A stretch of 64,000 nucleotides of DNA from Pseudomonadota bacterium (GCA_002862435.1 PKDC01000052.1:41997-105996); one strand, 5' to 3'; shown: positions 1 through 11,490, numbered from the stretch's first letter. A program made the numbers and translations. The notes: generated from the letters alone by a model not told the origin.

Positions 1-380
1 TAGGCCGGGTTGGGCACCAGCACGGAATCTCCGGGCCCCACCGTGGCCAGCGCCAGATGGGCCAGGCCTTCCTTGGAGCCGATGGTGACGATCACCTCGG
101 TCTGCGGATCGAGGTCGACCCCATAGCGGCGCTGGTACCAGTTTGCCATCGCCCGGCGCAGGCGCGGGATGCCGCGGGATTGGGAGTAGCGATGGGTGTC
201 GCCGCGCTGCACTGCTTCGACCAGTTTGTCCACAATATGCTGCGGCGTGGGCTGGTCGGGGTTGCCCATGCCAAAGTCGATGATATCCTCACCCCGGGCC
301 CGCGCGGCGTTCTTGAGTTCCGTCACAATGGCGAAAACATAGGGCGGCAAGCGTTGGATGCGGGGGAAATCTTCGATCAC
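1..380 (-). CDS. Class I/II PLP aminotransferase, AlaC-like (partial, runs off left edge; N-terminal part)
   Basis: Reverse-complement reading frame gives [129 protein letters not shown] start inferred. Confidence 0.75.
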   Translation of the reverse strand, partial: MIEDFPRIQRLPPYVFAIVTELKNAARARGEDIIDFGMGNPDQPTPQHIVDKLVEAVQRGDTHRYSQSRGIPRLRRAMANWYQRRYGVDLDPQTEVIVTIGSKEGLAHLALATVGPGDSVLVPNPA

Positions 381-491
381 TGGCGATGGTCCACGTGGAG
401 CCCGGCGTCGGGTACGGGCGAATTGTAAAACGATCAAACGTAATGATCGCACGTGCCACTGTCAATTGTTTTGCAGGGAGAAGCCACGACC

Positions 492-869
492 ATGAAGCTG
501 CACCAGGACAGCCCCTATGCCCTGAACCGGATTCGCGGCTATGGGCCAGCGGAGATCCGCGTCAACGACACCTTTTATCACCAAAGCCTGATCGTGGCGC
601 CGCAGGCATTGGAGCTGCACGATCTGCCCCACGCGCTTGCGCAGTTCGGCGCGCAGCATCTGGCGCGATTGCTCGCCCATGGGCCGGAAATCATTCTCCT
701 GGGTACGGGACCACGGTTGGCCTTTCCGCCCCGCGAACTGCTGCTCGACGCGCAGGCGCGGGGGGTGGGGATCGAGGTGATGGACACCGGCGCGGCCTGT
801 CGGACCTTCAATGTATTGCTGGCCGAAGACCGCGCCGTGGTCGCCTTGCTGCTGCTGGGGGAGGCGTGA
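492..869 (+). CDS. Mth938-like / DUF498 domain protein
   Basis: MKLHQDSPYALNRIRGYGPAEIRVNDTFYHQSLIV...IILLGTGPRLAFPP...GVGIEVMDTGAACRTFNVLLAEDR pattern. Confidence 0.75.
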   Translation: MKLHQDSPYALNRIRGYGPAEIRVNDTFYHQSLIVAPQALELHDLPHALAQFGAQHLARLLAHGPEIILLGTGPRLAFPPRELLLDAQARGVGIEVMDTGAACRTFNVLLAEDRAVVALLLLGEA

Positions 870-873
870 GCGC

Positions 874-1878
874 CTAACCAAACAGCGTTTCGCCGTTCAA
901 ACCCTCGCTTTCGACGATGCGGCGCAGGTGCCCCAATGCTTCCACCTGGATCTGACGCACCCGTTCGCGGGTGAGCCCGATATCACGACCCACCTGTTCC
1001 AGGGTGGACCGTTCGTGCCCATTGAGCCCGAAGCGCCGCTCGACAACCTCCCGCTGTTTGGCGGACAGGCGTGCCAACCAGCCCGCCAGACCACGTTTCA
1101 GATCGGAGTTTTGCACGCAGACGGACGGATCGACACCGTTCTCATCGGGAATCGCATCCAATAGCGAGCGTTCATCTTCGCCCACCTGATGACCATTGAT
1201 CGAGGCGCTGCGTTCGTTGAGTCCCAACATGCGTTCCACGTCTCGCACCGGCCGCTCCACTTCGCGGGCAATTTCCTCCATGGAGGCCGTCCGGTGGGTG
1301 GATTGGCTGAGCTGCCGGCCTGTGCGCAGGTAGACGTTGATTTCCTTGATGACATGGATGGGCAGGCGCACGGTGCGGGTCTGGTTCATCAGTCCCCGCT
1401 CGATGGTCTGCCGAATCCACCAGGTGGCATAGGTCGAAAAACGATAGCCGAGTTCGGGATTGAACTTGCCCACTGCGTGGATCAGCCCCAGATTGCCTTC
1501 CTCGATCAGGTCGAGCAGGGGCAGCCCCCGGTTGAGATATCGGCGGGAGATCTTGACCACCAGGCGCAGGTTGCTTTCGATCATCCGCGCGCGCGACTTG
1601 GCGCAGCCCTGTTGGGCTTTGCGGGTAAAGAAAATTTCTTCTTCGGCGGTCAGTAACGGGGAATGGCCGATTTCATTCAGGTAAAGCCGAGTGAGGTCGA
1701 GCGATTTGACTTCATCGCTGCCCCAGGGCTCCGGTTGGACCAGCTCCTCATCGACCAGGTCAAGGGGGGCAGCCTGGGCCTCGCAGGGTTCGCCATCCCC
1801 GCTGGCTTCGCTTTCGAACAACAGATGGGCGGGGGCATCCAGTTCAGCCCATTCAATGTGAGCGTTGACATCATCCAT
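874..1878 (-). CDS. rpoS: RNA polymerase sigma factor RpoS
   Basis: Sigma-70 regions 1.2-4 ([51 protein letters not shown]); next to nlpD/pcm/surE; start moved to ATG at 1878. Confidence 0.93.
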   Translation of the reverse strand: MDDVNAHIEWAELDAPAHLLFESEASGDGEPCEAQAAPLDLVDEELVQPEPWGSDEVKSLDLTRLYLNEIGHSPLLTAEEEIFFTRKAQQGCAKSRARMIESNLRLVVKISRRYLNRGLPLLDLIEEGNLGLIHAVGKFNPELGYRFSTYATWWIRQTIERGLMNQTRTVRLPIHVIKEINVYLRTGRQLSQSTHRTASMEEIAREVERPVRDVERMLGLNERSASINGHQVGEDERSLLDAIPDENGVDPSVCVQNSDLKRGLAGWLARLSAKQREVVERRFGLNGHERSTLEQVGRDIGLTRERVRQIQVEALGHLRRIVESEGLNGETLFG

Positions 1879-1958
1879 GATGGTCCTCCTTCGAGGGTCT
1901 CCTCGGTTTTCACGCAAACCTGAAGACGCCGAAAGATAGAGACCAGACTCGCTACCCC

Positions 1959-2702
1959 TCAACGGGCCGGCAGATACCGCAAGGGATCAACCGGTTGCCC
2001 GTTGTAGCGAATCTCGAAATGCAAGCTGGGTCGACGATCGGGGCCTGTGCCCATTTCGGCGATCTCCTGGCCAGCCTGCACGGTGTCTCCTTCCTTCACA
2101 TACAACGTCCTGTTGTATGCGTACGCGCTCAGGTAGTTATTGTTGTGCTTGATGATCATAAGCTCGCCGTAACCCTTGAGTCCACTCCCCGCGTAGGCGA
2201 CCCGGCCGTCACTCACGGCGCGGATCTTGGTGCCCACCGCGCCGCCGATGTCGATGCCCTTATTGCCCCCGTCACCCTCGAAAAGTTCCAGCAGTGGCCC
2301 ATCGACTGGCCAGCGCCAGGTAATGCCTGAGGCAGCGGCTTCCGAGCCCTGCAGACCGGGCTGAAGCGCGCCAAAGGGCACCCTCAGGCGTTGGCCGACA
2401 TGGATCAGATCGGGATTGCTGATGCGGTTCCATCTCGCCAGATCCTCTGGGCTGACGCCGTAGCGGGCTGCGATGTTTTTCAGCGTATCTCCCGCTTTCA
2501 CGGTATGCGTCCGCCATTGCGTCGGCTCGGTGGCAGCGGCGGGCGCCCGCGGAGTCGGGGGTGGGACGGGTTTGGACGGTGCGGTGGGTTCGGGCCAGTT
2601 CAGCGCCCCGGCGCACCCGGCCAGCCAGAGGGTGAGCATCAGCACGAGGTACGGCGCATGACGTCGGCGCGTGGATTTCCGGCGAACGTGAGTTTCCTCC
2701 AT
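1959..2702 (-). CDS. nlpD: LysM/M23-domain lipoprotein NlpD
   Basis: Lipoprotein signal with LAGC, Lys[31 protein letters not shown]23 domain [12 protein letters not shown]...[18 protein letters not shown]. Confidence 0.9.
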   Translation of the reverse strand: MEETHVRRKSTRRRHAPYLVLMLTLWLAGCAGALNWPEPTAPSKPVPPPTPRAPAAATEPTQWRTHTVKAGDTLKNIAARYGVSPEDLARWNRISNPDLIHVGQRLRVPFGALQPGLQGSEAAASGITWRWPVDGPLLELFEGDGGNKGIDIGGAVGTKIRAVSDGRVAYAGSGLKGYGELMIIKHNNNYLSAYAYNRTLYVKEGDTVQAGQEIAEMGTGPDRRPSLHFEIRYNGQPVDPLRYLPAR

Positions 2703-2709
2703 GGCCGTC

Positions 2710-3282
2710 CTAAAGAATGAGGTAAATCAACGCCGTGCTTCCCACAAGGCCCCAGCCGATCCATTCCATGGAACGGCGCACCGTGTCCTGCATGCGGGGC
2801 CCCAGGCGGGACACCAGCAGCGCTTCCAGATAGAAACGTCCGCCTCGCCCGATGAGCGAGGCCAGGATAAAGGGAAGCAGCGGCATGGCCATGAAGCCCG
2901 ATGCGATGGTAAAGAGTTTGTAGGGGATCGGCGAGAAGCCGGCGAGAAAGACGATCCAGATGCCCCAGTCGCGATACAGCGCCTGGACATGAAGCCAAGT
3001 CTGCCCATATCCCGCCTGCTCGATCAGCGGGATCGCAGCATCGATGGCGAAATAGCCCAGGGCATAGCCCAGGACGCCACCCAGCACCGAGCACAGCGTG
3101 GTGAGGGTGGCCAGTTGCCAGGCCCGCCGCGGTTCGGCGAGCACCATAGGCATCAGCATCACGTCCGGCGGAATGGGGAAGAAGGAGGATTCCGCCACGC
3201 TCACCGCGCCGAGGTACCACGGCGCATGACGATGGCTGGCGGCGCGAATCATGGCGTCGTACAGACGGGTAAACGGTTTCAT
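2710..3282 (-). CDS. YqaA/DedA-family membrane protein
   Basis: SNARE-associated/VTT-type membrane protein: SSFFPIPPDVMLMPMVLAEPRRAWQLATLTTLCSVLGGVLGYALG. Confidence 0.8.
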   Translation of the reverse strand: MKPFTRLYDAMIRAASHRHAPWYLGAVSVAESSFFPIPPDVMLMPMVLAEPRRAWQLATLTTLCSVLGGVLGYALGYFAIDAAIPLIEQAGYGQTWLHVQALYRDWGIWIVFLAGFSPIPYKLFTIASGFMAMPLLPFILASLIGRGGRFYLEALLVSRLGPRMQDTVRRSMEWIGWGLVGSTALIYLIL

Positions 3283-3962
3283 CCAACGCCTTCCTTCAGG
3301 GGGACGAAGTGCACCATTTCAAGGACGCTCTCCTGGATGCCAACGGCGGTGCGGGTGTAGCGCATTAGACGCTGCTGCAATCCGCTGCCGACCGGGATCA
3401 CGACGGGCCCATCAATCTTCACTTGCGCCAGCAAGGATTCCGGCACTTCGTTCGGAGCTGCTGCCACCAGGATCGCATCATAGGGTGCATGCGCTGGCCA
3501 ACCCCAATGCCCGTCACTGTGGTGAAAGTCAACGTTGCGAATGCGCATTCGGCCCAGCAGCTGGCGGGCCTGCTCCAGCAAGGGCGCAATGCGCTCCACG
3601 CTATAGACTTGGGGAACCAAGGCCGCCAGCAGCGCGGTCTGGTAGCCTGAGCCGGTGCCCACCTCCAGTACCCGCTCGGGAATCCCGTTCTGCAGCAGCG
3701 CTTCAGTCATGCGCGCCACCATGTAGGGCTGGGAAATCGTCTGTCCAAAGCCGATGGGCAGCGCCAGATCCTCGTAGGCGCGGCTGGCCAGGGCCTCTTC
3801 AATGAAGAGATGGCGCGGCATGCGGGCCATCAGCGCCAGTACGCGCGGGTCCTGAATGCCGCGCGCCTCCAGCCGCTCCACCATGCGCTTACGGGTGCGC
3901 TGGGAGGTCATGCCGCTGCCGCGCAGCGTGGTCTCGCTCACCGATTCAGTCCGGTCAACCAC
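3279..3962 (-). CDS. pcm: Protein-L-isoaspartate O-methyltransferase
   Basis: [43 protein letters not shown]; synteny with surE. Confidence 0.93.
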   Translation of the reverse strand: MVDRTESVSETTLRGSGMTSQRTRKRMVERLEARGIQDPRVLALMARMPRHLFIEEALASRAYEDLALPIGFGQTISQPYMVARMTEALLQNGIPERVLEVGTGSGYQTALLAALVPQVYSVERIAPLLEQARQLLGRMRIRNVDFHHSDGHWGWPAHAPYDAILVAAAPNEVPESLLAQVKIDGPVVIPVGSGLQQRLMRYTRTAVGIQESVLEMVHFVPLKEGVG

Positions 3963-4693
3963 TGACCCACGGTATCGATGCCCGTATATTGGGTCAGGTC
4001 CACCTGCACGGGGGTGATGGATACGCGCTTATGGGCCACGGCATGAAAATCCGTGCCCGGTCCGGCGTCCGCTTCCCCGCCCGCCGGGCCAATCCAGTAA
4101 ATCGGCAGGCCGCGCGGATCGCGCGAGCAGATCACCCCTTCCGCCCGATGGCGCCGTCCCAGCCGGGTCGCCGCGTAGCCTTCCAGTTCCTCGAACGGCA
4201 CATCCGGCACGTTCACGTTGAGGATAGTGTCGGCCGGCAGCGGCGTGTGGGCGAGGCGCTGGATCAATTGGGCGGCCACCCGCGCCGCGCAGGCGTAATG
4301 CCGGCAGGCCTCGCCCATGAGGGAAATCGCCATCGCCGGATAGCCCAGCGAGCGGCCCTCGATGGCGGCGGCGACGGTGCCGGAATAGAGCACATCGTCG
4401 CCCATGTTCGCGCCGGCATTGATGCCGGAGACCACCATGTCGGGGGTATGGTCGAGCAGGCCGGTAATAGCCAGATGCACCGAGTCGGTGGGTGTGCCGT
4501 CGACGCAGTAAACGGCTTCATCGCCGTGGCGGGTCACCCGCAGGGGGCGGCTCAGGGTCAGGGAATGGCTGGCTCCACTGCGGTTGCGATCCGGCGCGAC
4601 CACCACCACCTCCGCAAACAGGGCGAGTTCTTGGTGCAGTGCGCGCAGGCCGGGCGCCTGGCAGCCATCGTCGTTGCTCAACAAAATGCGCAC
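3938..4693 (-). CDS. surE: 5'/3'-nucleotidase SurE
   Basis: [19 protein letters not shown]...[38 protein letters not shown]. Confidence 0.95.
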   Translation of the reverse strand: MRILLSNDDGCQAPGLRALHQELALFAEVVVVAPDRNRSGASHSLTLSRPLRVTRHGDEAVYCVDGTPTDSVHLAITGLLDHTPDMVVSGINAGANMGDDVLYSGTVAAAIEGRSLGYPAMAISLMGEACRHYACAARVAAQLIQRLAHTPLPADTILNVNVPDVPFEELEGYAATRLGRRHRAEGVICSRDPRGLPIYWIGPAGGEADAGPGTDFHAVAHKRVSITPVQVDLTQYTGIDTVGQWLTGLNR

Positions 4694-4821
4694 GGTCAGT
4701 GTCCCATGGTGGGCAGGAAAGTCCGGGGCATACGGTTACCCCGGTGTCCGGTTGCGATGGGATGACACTATACTGGAAGCCCCATTGCGGCCGGTAGCGC
4801 CTCGCGCGCGGGAGAACAATC

Positions 4822-5370
4822 ATGGCGGAGCCCTCCAAGCCTGCGGCAGTCGACGAGGCCGGCTTGTTCCGCCAGGCGATGGCCGATGTCACGCCGCTGC
4901 CGCAAAACCGGCCATTGCCGACTGCGCCGCGGCCCCCGCCCAGGGCGCTGTTCCGCCTGGCTGACGAGGCCGCCGTCTTGCAACAATTGCTCCACGGGCC
5001 GGATGATCCTGACTTGGAGTCGGGCGAGGACTTGCGCTACCTGCGCCCAGGGGTTTCTGAACAACTGCTGCGGCAGTTGCGTCGCGGCCGCTACACCATC
5101 CAGGCCGAGATGGATCTGCACGGCCTGAACCGGCAGCAGGCGCGCGAGGAACTCAATGCGTTTCTTCAGGAATGCCGGACGCTCGACCTGCGTTGCGTGC
5201 GCATTATCCATGGCAAGGGCCGCAGTTCCCCCCACGGTCGGGGAGTGCTCAAGGCTGCGGTCAACGGCTGGCTGACCCGCTGTGACCAGGTGCTGGCGTT
5301 TTGTTCCGCGCGCCCGGCCGATGGGGGGACCGGTGCGATCTACGTGTTGCTCCGGCGCGCCAAAGGCTGA
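4822..5370 (+). CDS. Smr-domain protein (YfcN/SmrB-like)
   Basis: EMDLHGLNRQQAREELNAFLQECRTLDLRCVRIIHGKGRSSPHGRGVLKAAVNGWL. Confidence 0.88.
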   Translation: MAEPSKPAAVDEAGLFRQAMADVTPLPQNRPLPTAPRPPPRALFRLADEAAVLQQLLHGPDDPDLESGEDLRYLRPGVSEQLLRQLRRGRYTIQAEMDLHGLNRQQAREELNAFLQECRTLDLRCVRIIHGKGRSSPHGRGVLKAAVNGWLTRCDQVLAFCSARPADGGTGAIYVLLRRAKG

Positions 5371-5376
5371 CGGGTT

Positions 5377-7200
5377 TCAACCGGCGGCCTGGGACTCCAG
5401 CGCTTCCCAGCGGGCATAGGTGCCGGCCAGTTCGGTTTCCAGATCCTTGAGCGCCTGCGTGTCGGTGGCGATGGCCATGGGATCGCGCCGATAGAAGGCC
5501 GGGTCCGCCATGCGCGCATTCAAGGCGGCTTGGGCCGCTTCCAGCGTTTCGATGCGCTTGGGGAGATTCTGGCGTTCCCGTTCATCCTTGTAGCTGAGTT
5601 TGCGTTTGGGCGCTGCGGGGATGTCGGCCGGTTGAGTCGTCGCCGCGGCTTTTGACGAGGGCGTCGATCCGGGCGTTGTCCGTCGCGCCCGGCCGGCCTG
5701 ACTCTGCCGCATGGCGTCGCTGTAGCCGCCGACATATTCCTCCACTTGGCCATTTCCTTCGAACACGATGCAACTGCCCACCACCCGATCCAGGAATTCC
5801 CGGTCGTGGCTCACCGCCAGCAAGGTGCCGTCGTAGGCCACCAGGCGCGCTTCCAGCAGCTCCAGGGTCTCCACATCCAGGTCATTGGTGGGTTCGTCCA
5901 GCACCAGCAGGTTGGCCGGGCGGGCGAAGAGCTGGGCCAGCAGCAACCGGTTGCGCTCACCGCCGGAGAGCTTGGCAATGGGCGCGCGCGCCTGTTCGGG
6001 AGAGAACAGGAAATCCTGAAGGTAGCCGATCACATGGCGGCTGCGGCCGTTGACGGTGACGGTGTCTTTGCCGCCGCCCACCACGTCCACCGGACGCTCG
6101 CTGTCGTTCAGATCCGCCCGCAACTGATCGAAGTAGGCCACCTCCAGCCGGGTTCCATGGCGGATGCGGCCGTGCTGGGGTTCCAGCTCTCCCAGAAGGA
6201 TGCGCAGCAAAGTCGTCTTGCCGCAGCCATTGGGACCGACGATGCCGACCTTGTCGCCACGCAGCAGCGTGGTGGAAAAATCCCGGATCAGGGGGCGCTG
6301 GTCGGTGAAACCGTGGCTGATGCCGTCCAGTTCCGCCACCAGCCGGCCCGAGGGCGCAGCCGTTTCCAGTTCGATGCGTGCCTGGCCGGTCTGTGCGCGC
6401 CGTTGGGTGCGCTGTTGGCGCAGCGCTTCGAGTGCTCGCACCCGACCCTCGTTGCGGGTGCGGCGGGCCTTGATGCCCTGGCGAATCCAGCTTTCCTCCT
6501 GCGCCAGATGCTTGTCAAACAGGGCGCTGTGCCGGTCCTCCACGGCCAGGGCGGCTTCCCGGCCATCGAGGTAGCGGTCCAGATCGCCGGGCCAGCACGT
6601 CAGTTTTCCTCGGTCCAGATGCAGGATGCCGTTGGCGAGGCGGCGGATGAAGCGACGGTCGTGAGAAATGAACAGCAGGCAGCCTTTGAAGCGCTGCAGC
6701 AGCAGATCCTCCAGCCACTCAATCTGGACGGGGTCCAGATGGTTGGTGGGCTCATCAAGGAGTAACAGATCCGGCTCGCAGGCCAAGGCCCGCGCCAACA
6801 GCACCCGGCGTTTCATGCCGCCGGACAGGGCGGCAAAGTCGGCTTCGGGGTCGACGCCCATTTCGGTGAGCCAGCGCTCGACCTGCCATGACGCTCCACT
6901 GGCGGCGTGATCCGCTGTGGCTGTTCCACCGATGGATCCTTGTGCAACCTCGGCCACGCTGCCGGCCAGTTGGGTTGGGATTTCCTGGGGCAGTAGCGCC
7001 ACCCGCGTGCCGGATTGCAACCGCCGCTCGCCCGCGTCGGGGAGGAGATCGCCGGCGATCAGTCGCAGCAGGGAGGTTTTGCCGGCACCGTTACGGCCGA
7101 GCAGGGCCAGGCGTTCGCCGGCTTCAAGAGTGAGCTCGGCCTTCTCCAAAAGGACGGGTCCGCCCAGGCGAAGGTCGATGTTGCGCAGGGATAGGAGCAT
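5377..7200 (-). CDS. uup: ABC-F ATPase Uup
   Basis: Two ABC cassettes (GRNGAGKTSLLRLIAGD, GPNGCGKTTLLRILLGE; LSGGMKRRV, LSGGERNRLLLAQLF) plus C-terminal coiled coil; start moved to MLLSLRNIDLRLG. Confidence 0.9.
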   Translation of the reverse strand: MLLSLRNIDLRLGGPVLLEKAELTLEAGERLALLGRNGAGKTSLLRLIAGDLLPDAGERRLQSGTRVALLPQEIPTQLAGSVAEVAQGSIGGTATADHAASGASWQVERWLTEMGVDPEADFAALSGGMKRRVLLARALACEPDLLLLDEPTNHLDPVQIEWLEDLLLQRFKGCLLFISHDRRFIRRLANGILHLDRGKLTCWPGDLDRYLDGREAALAVEDRHSALFDKHLAQEESWIRQGIKARRTRNEGRVRALEALRQQRTQRRAQTGQARIELETAAPSGRLVAELDGISHGFTDQRPLIRDFSTTLLRGDKVGIVGPNGCGKTTLLRILLGELEPQHGRIRHGTRLEVAYFDQLRADLNDSERPVDVVGGGKDTVTVNGRSRHVIGYLQDFLFSPEQARAPIAKLSGGERNRLLLAQLFARPANLLVLDEPTNDLDVETLELLEARLVAYDGTLLAVSHDREFLDRVVGSCIVFEGNGQVEEYVGGYSDAMRQSQAGRARRTTPGSTPSSKAAATTQPADIPAAPKRKLSYKDERERQNLPKRIETLEAAQAALNARMADPAFYRRDPMAIATDTQALKDLETELAGTYARWEALESQAAG

Positions 7201-7299
7201 GGGGATTCGATAGGGGAGTAAAGAGCCTAGTTTAACCCGCCCTTGGATGCGCATGCCGTGGCATGGCCATGCGGTAGAGGAACACCCACCCTTGCAAAG

Positions 7300-7318
7300 T
7301 TAATGAGAATGATTATAT
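7300..7318 (+). promoter_or_regulatory. Putative Fur box upstream of siderophore operon
   Basis: TTAATGAGAATGATTATAT resembles the 19-bp Fur consensus GATAATGATAATCATTATC. Confidence 0.6.
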
Positions 7319-7360
7319 TTTAGATTCATTGGTCGGTTGGGGTGATATTCGGGAGATGAG

Positions 7361-8938
7361 ATGTCCAGAGGAAAGCCAGCCCATGTATTCGCAGAACATC
7401 GCCGACTAGCAGACGCCGATGACATCCGGAACCACCTGTTCAATGGGAAGAATGCTGACACATTCGCCGAGACAAGCCTGAAAACGGTTCGACTGCTGAG
7501 CGAGCGAATGACGCTCGTCGAGCGGCCTTTTTCGGGCATCCTGCCGGCCGAGCTTGCCGCAACGTTTGACGGCCTGGCGCTCGATCAGCCTTTGGATTCT
7601 TTCGATGCGGCACTTGCAGAACTCGATGGTCTGTACCTGCGTGATGCAGTTTATTTCCATCATCCGCGCTATATGGCGCATTTGAATTGTCCCATTGCCT
7701 GCCCGGCAGTGGCGGCCGAGCTTATTGCCGCGGCGGTGAACTCGTCAGTAGACACCTGGGATCAAAGTGCCGGGGCTACGCTGATCGAGCAGCGTCTTAT
7801 CGAATGGACCGGCCGACGCATCGGGTTTGTGGGCGGTCAGGCAGACGGCGTATTCACCAGCGGGGGCACTCAGTCGAACCTGATGGCGTTGCTGCTGGCG
7901 CGGGACAACTATTGCCTGAAATATTTGAATGGGCATAGTGTTCAACGACTTGGATTGCCGGTCCAGGCCGGTCGATTCCGGATTCTGGCTTCTCGCCTGG
8001 CCCATTTCAGCCTGCAAAAAGCCGCATCCGTCCTCGGTCTGGGGGCTGATGCGATTGTGCCGGTCGACTGCGACGCGAACTACGGCATGTCGCCGGCTGC
8101 GCTGCAAGCCGCCATCGATGACTGTCGCCATTTGGGTCACATCCCCATCGCCGTGGTGGCGACATTGGGCACGACCGATTTTGGCAGTATCGACCCCATT
8201 GCCGATCTGGCGCCCATCTGCCGTCTGGAAGGACTCTGGCTGCATGCCGATGCGGCCTACGGCTGCGGGTTGCTCGTCTCGCGCAAATATCGCGAACTTA
8301 TCGCCGGTATCGAGCAGGCCGACTCGACCACGGTGGACTTCCACAAATCCTTCATGCAGCCGGTCAGTTGCAGTGCCTTTCTGGTCAAGAATCGGGCGCA
8401 CCTGGCCTGTCTGACCTACCACGCCGATTACCTCAATCCGCTCAGCCAAGCCCGGGAGAACACGCCGAACCTGGTCTGCAAAAGCTTGCAGACCACCCGG
8501 CGCTTCGATGCCCTGAAGCTGTGGATGACTTTGCGTGTGCTCGGGCCAGACAAGCTGGGCGAGGCGTTCGATGTCGTCATTGATCTGGCGCGGGACACCC
8601 ATCTCCTGCTCGAACGGGACAATGATATCGAGGTGTTGCACCGACCGATGCTCAGCACGCTGCTGTTCCGCTACAGGCCGGTCGGCGTGGCGGAGCCGAA
8701 GCTGCTCGACGATCTCAATAGCGCAATTCGCAAGATGATGATGCGTGAGGGGCAGGCACTCATTGCCGCGACTCGGGAAGGAGGGCGGTGCTACCTGAAA
8801 TTAACTCTGCTCAATCCTGACACAACGCTTATGGATATCCAGGCGGTTGTGGATTTGGTGCGCCGCTACGGCCAGGGCTGGCTGCAGGCGCGTTCCTGTG
8901 AACCAGAAGCGCTTATCCGCCTTACCGAGGCGAATTGA
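7361..8938 (+). CDS. PLP-dependent group II amino-acid decarboxylase, DesA/BibA-like (siderophore diamine supply)
   Basis: YFHHPRYMAHLNCPIACPAVAAELIAAAVNSSVDTWDQSAGATLIEQRLIEW; ADAAYGCGLL...STTVDFHKSFMQPVSCSAF (PLP lysine). Confidence 0.85.
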   Translation: MSRGKPAHVFAEHRRLADADDIRNHLFNGKNADTFAETSLKTVRLLSERMTLVERPFSGILPAELAATFDGLALDQPLDSFDAALAELDGLYLRDAVYFHHPRYMAHLNCPIACPAVAAELIAAAVNSSVDTWDQSAGATLIEQRLIEWTGRRIGFVGGQADGVFTSGGTQSNLMALLLARDNYCLKYLNGHSVQRLGLPVQAGRFRILASRLAHFSLQKAASVLGLGADAIVPVDCDANYGMSPAALQAAIDDCRHLGHIPIAVVATLGTTDFGSIDPIADLAPICRLEGLWLHADAAYGCGLLVSRKYRELIAGIEQADSTTVDFHKSFMQPVSCSAFLVKNRAHLACLTYHADYLNPLSQARENTPNLVCKSLQTTRRFDALKLWMTLRVLGPDKLGEAFDVVIDLARDTHLLLERDNDIEVLHRPMLSTLLFRYRPVGVAEPKLLDDLNSAIRKMMMREGQALIAATREGGRCYLKLTLLNPDTTLMDIQAVVDLVRRYGQGWLQARSCEPEALIRLTEAN

Positions 8939-10303
8939 ATGAACAAGGAAGCGCAGATTTACGACTTCATTGCGGTTGGGGTGGGGCCATTCAATCTCAG
9001 TCTGGCCTGTTTGGCCTCGTCCATCGAAGGCTTGGACGGGCTCTTTTTCGACCAGAAGGATGGCTTCAACTGGCATCCGGGTCTGATGTTCGATGATGCC
9101 CATCTGCAAACCCCGTTCCTGTCCGATCTGGTGACTCTCGCCGATCCCACCCATCCGTTGAGTTTTCTGAACTTCCTCAAGCGGCAGGGGCGAATCTATG
9201 CGTTCTACATTCGGGAAAACTTTTTCCTCCTGCGTCGGGAGTACAACCACTATTGCCAGTGGGCCGCGAGCCAGTTGGACAGCATTCGCTGGAATACCCG
9301 TGTGGAGGAGATCCACTACGACGAGGGGCAGGGCTGCTATGCGGTGATCACGCGCGACGTCCATGACGGGAGCTGCCAAACCTTTCGAGCGAGGCGACTG
9401 GTGCTGGGCACAGGCCCTGCGCCTTGGTGGCCGTCGTGCTGCGATCGCGAGATTCGGTCTGCCGCTCACGTACATCATGCGAGTGCCTATCTGACCCATC
9501 GGGATGAACTTAAGAACCTGCCGGGGGTGACTCTGGTGGGTGGCGGGCAAAGCGCAGCGGAGATCTTCGTCGATCTGCTGCAGGACATCGATCGTCATGA
9601 TTACACGCTGCACTGGGTCACGCGTTCGCCCCGTTTCGTGCCGCTCGAGTACACCAAGCTCACCTTGGAGATGACATCGCCGGAATACGTGCGCTACTTC
9701 CATGCTTTACCGACGAAGACACGCGATGCCGTGATCGCGAGCCAGACCCATCTTTACAAGGGGATCAATGGCTCGCTGATCAACGAAATTCACGAACTGC
9801 TCTATCAAAAGCGCCTGGTTCTGGAAGAGCGAGGCGAAGACCTGACCCGGCGCGTGAGGCTTTTCACCAACAGCGAGCTATGCGGCGCGACCCGCTGCGC
9901 CGAACAGCTGCAGTTGGGGCTGCGCCACTTGGAGCAGCAACGCGATTACGGGCTGACCACAACAGCGCTCATCGTCGCAACCGGCTATTGCTACACAGCA
10001 CCGGCGTTTCTGGCTCCCATCGCCTCACGGATTCGCTTTGACACGGCCGGGCGCTTCGTCGTGACAAAAAACTACGCCATTGATCGGGCCGGGCGGGAGA
10101 TTTTCGTGCAGAACTCAGAACTGCATACCCATGGATTCGTCACGCCGGATCTGGGCATGGCTTGCTATCGCAACGCCCATATCATCAAGGCGCTGACCGG
10201 GGTGGAGCACTATCCCATCGAGGAGCGCATTGCCTTCCAGGAGTTCGGTGTGCCGCCGGACTTGGAGACGGATGCGCAGGGGCTGCGGCAGGTGGCTTCA
10301 TGA
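8939..10303 (+). CDS. L-lysine/diamine N-hydroxylase (IucD/AlcA/DesB family)
   Basis: YDFIAVGVGPFNLSLACLASSI, WHPGLMFDDAHLQTPFLSDLVTL, LVGGGQSAAEIFVDLL. Confidence 0.9.
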   Translation: MNKEAQIYDFIAVGVGPFNLSLACLASSIEGLDGLFFDQKDGFNWHPGLMFDDAHLQTPFLSDLVTLADPTHPLSFLNFLKRQGRIYAFYIRENFFLLRREYNHYCQWAASQLDSIRWNTRVEEIHYDEGQGCYAVITRDVHDGSCQTFRARRLVLGTGPAPWWPSCCDREIRSAAHVHHASAYLTHRDELKNLPGVTLVGGGQSAAEIFVDLLQDIDRHDYTLHWVTRSPRFVPLEYTKLTLEMTSPEYVRYFHALPTKTRDAVIASQTHLYKGINGSLINEIHELLYQKRLVLEERGEDLTRRVRLFTNSELCGATRCAEQLQLGLRHLEQQRDYGLTTTALIVATGYCYTAPAFLAPIASRIRFDTAGRFVVTKNYAIDRAGREIFVQNSELHTHGFVTPDLGMACYRNAHIIKALTGVEHYPIEERIAFQEFGVPPDLETDAQGLRQVAS

Positions 10304-11490
10304 AGCTTAAGCACGCCCTGATTATGCTCACGCTGGTGTCAGTGGTGGCCGACACCATGCTGCTACCATTCTATCCCCAGTTCTTTGCCCAGGAATTCGG
10401 CAACACCAGTCCGGAACATGTCGGTTTCTACATCGCCGCCTGTTGCTTTACGGTGATGGTCACGTTGCCGCTGTGGGCCAAGGTGGCCCGCCAGGTGAAC
10501 GAGTTTCCGCTGTGGGTGATGACCCAGACTGCTGCCGGAACATTTGCGATTGCCGCCTATTTCAGCACTTCGCTGCTGAGCTTCTGGGTGATCACCCAGC
10601 TCATGCTGGTATTCAAGGCCAGCTACCTGTTGATTTATCCCCTGGTCATGCGGCTGGAGGAAAAAGACCGGCATCTGGGCGTGGCCAGCCTGTTCTCCGT
10701 GCTGATCCACTTCGGCGCGATCGGCGGCGCCTTCCTGGGTGGCTCTCTGATCGAGTTCGCCGAGCCGCGCAGCATCTTTCTCATCATGGCCGCGACCGAT
10801 GCGCTGCAGGTGCTTGTTTGCACTTTCATCATCCGCAGCCGGCGCATTCCCTTTCGACAACCACAGACAGTGGTCGATGCTGAAGGCTCGGAAGACCGCG
10901 AGCCCCATGGCAATCCGCTGATCGTCCAGTTGGGTGTGGTCAGCCTGCTGTTCTATCTCAGCGCTTTCATGATGCGGCCGTTTTTCTCCCGCTACTGGGC
11001 AGGGGTCGCGGGCAATGACAGTGAACTGCTTGCTGGTTTGGTTTACGCAATCCCGGCCTGGGTGGCCTTGGCAGGGCTGTGGCTGAACCGTCGCCGGACG
11101 CAGGAGCGCAGCAGCTATGCCGCCGTGTTCCAGTCCCTGATTGTGGCAATGATCGGTGCGGCGATGCAGGGCATACCGCACCCGGTCTCCATCGTGTTGG
11201 GTCGCATCGTCTTTGGCTGGGCTCTGTTCCAGGGTACGGTCCGGCTGGAGGTGCTGGTCTTCGAACTGAGTAGCCGGCAGCACTATGCGATGGATTTCAG
11301 CCGGATCCACATTTTCCAGAACGTGGGCGTGCTATTGGCTTCCTTCGCGGTGGGATCGGTGGTTTCCGCATTCGGACAGCAGATGCCCTTCATGGCCTCC
11401 GTCGCGGGCTTTGCCTTCACCTTGCTTGTCTTTGTCGCGCTATTCGGGAGTCGCCTGTGGCCATCACTCGTACGCATGCCTTCGGCCTGA
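10300..11490 (+). CDS. MFS transporter (probable siderophore exporter)
   Basis: Multi-TM protein inside the siderophore operon; start overlaps upstream stop (ATGA). Confidence 0.75.
   Translation: MKLKHALIMLTLVSVVADTMLLPFYPQFFAQEFGNTSPEHVGFYIAACCFTVMVTLPLWAKVARQVNEFPLWVMTQTAAGTFAIAAYFSTSLLSFWVITQLMLVFKASYLLIYPLVMRLEEKDRHLGVASLFSVLIHFGAIGGAFLGGSLIEFAEPRSIFLIMAATDALQVLVCTFIIRSRRIPFRQPQTVVDAEGSEDREPHGNPLIVQLGVVSLLFYLSAFMMRPFFSRYWAGVAGNDSELLAGLVYAIPAWVALAGLWLNRRRTQERSSYAAVFQSLIVAMIGAAMQGIPHPVSIVLGRIVFGWALFQGTVRLEVLVFELSSRQHYAMDFSRIHIFQNVGVLLASFAVGSVVSAFGQQMPFMASVAGFAFTLLVFVALFGSRLWPSLVRMPSA

Noticed and set aside
5746-6765. 339-aa plus-strand ORF
   Set aside because: Antisense to uup; typical shadow ORF in GC-rich DNA.
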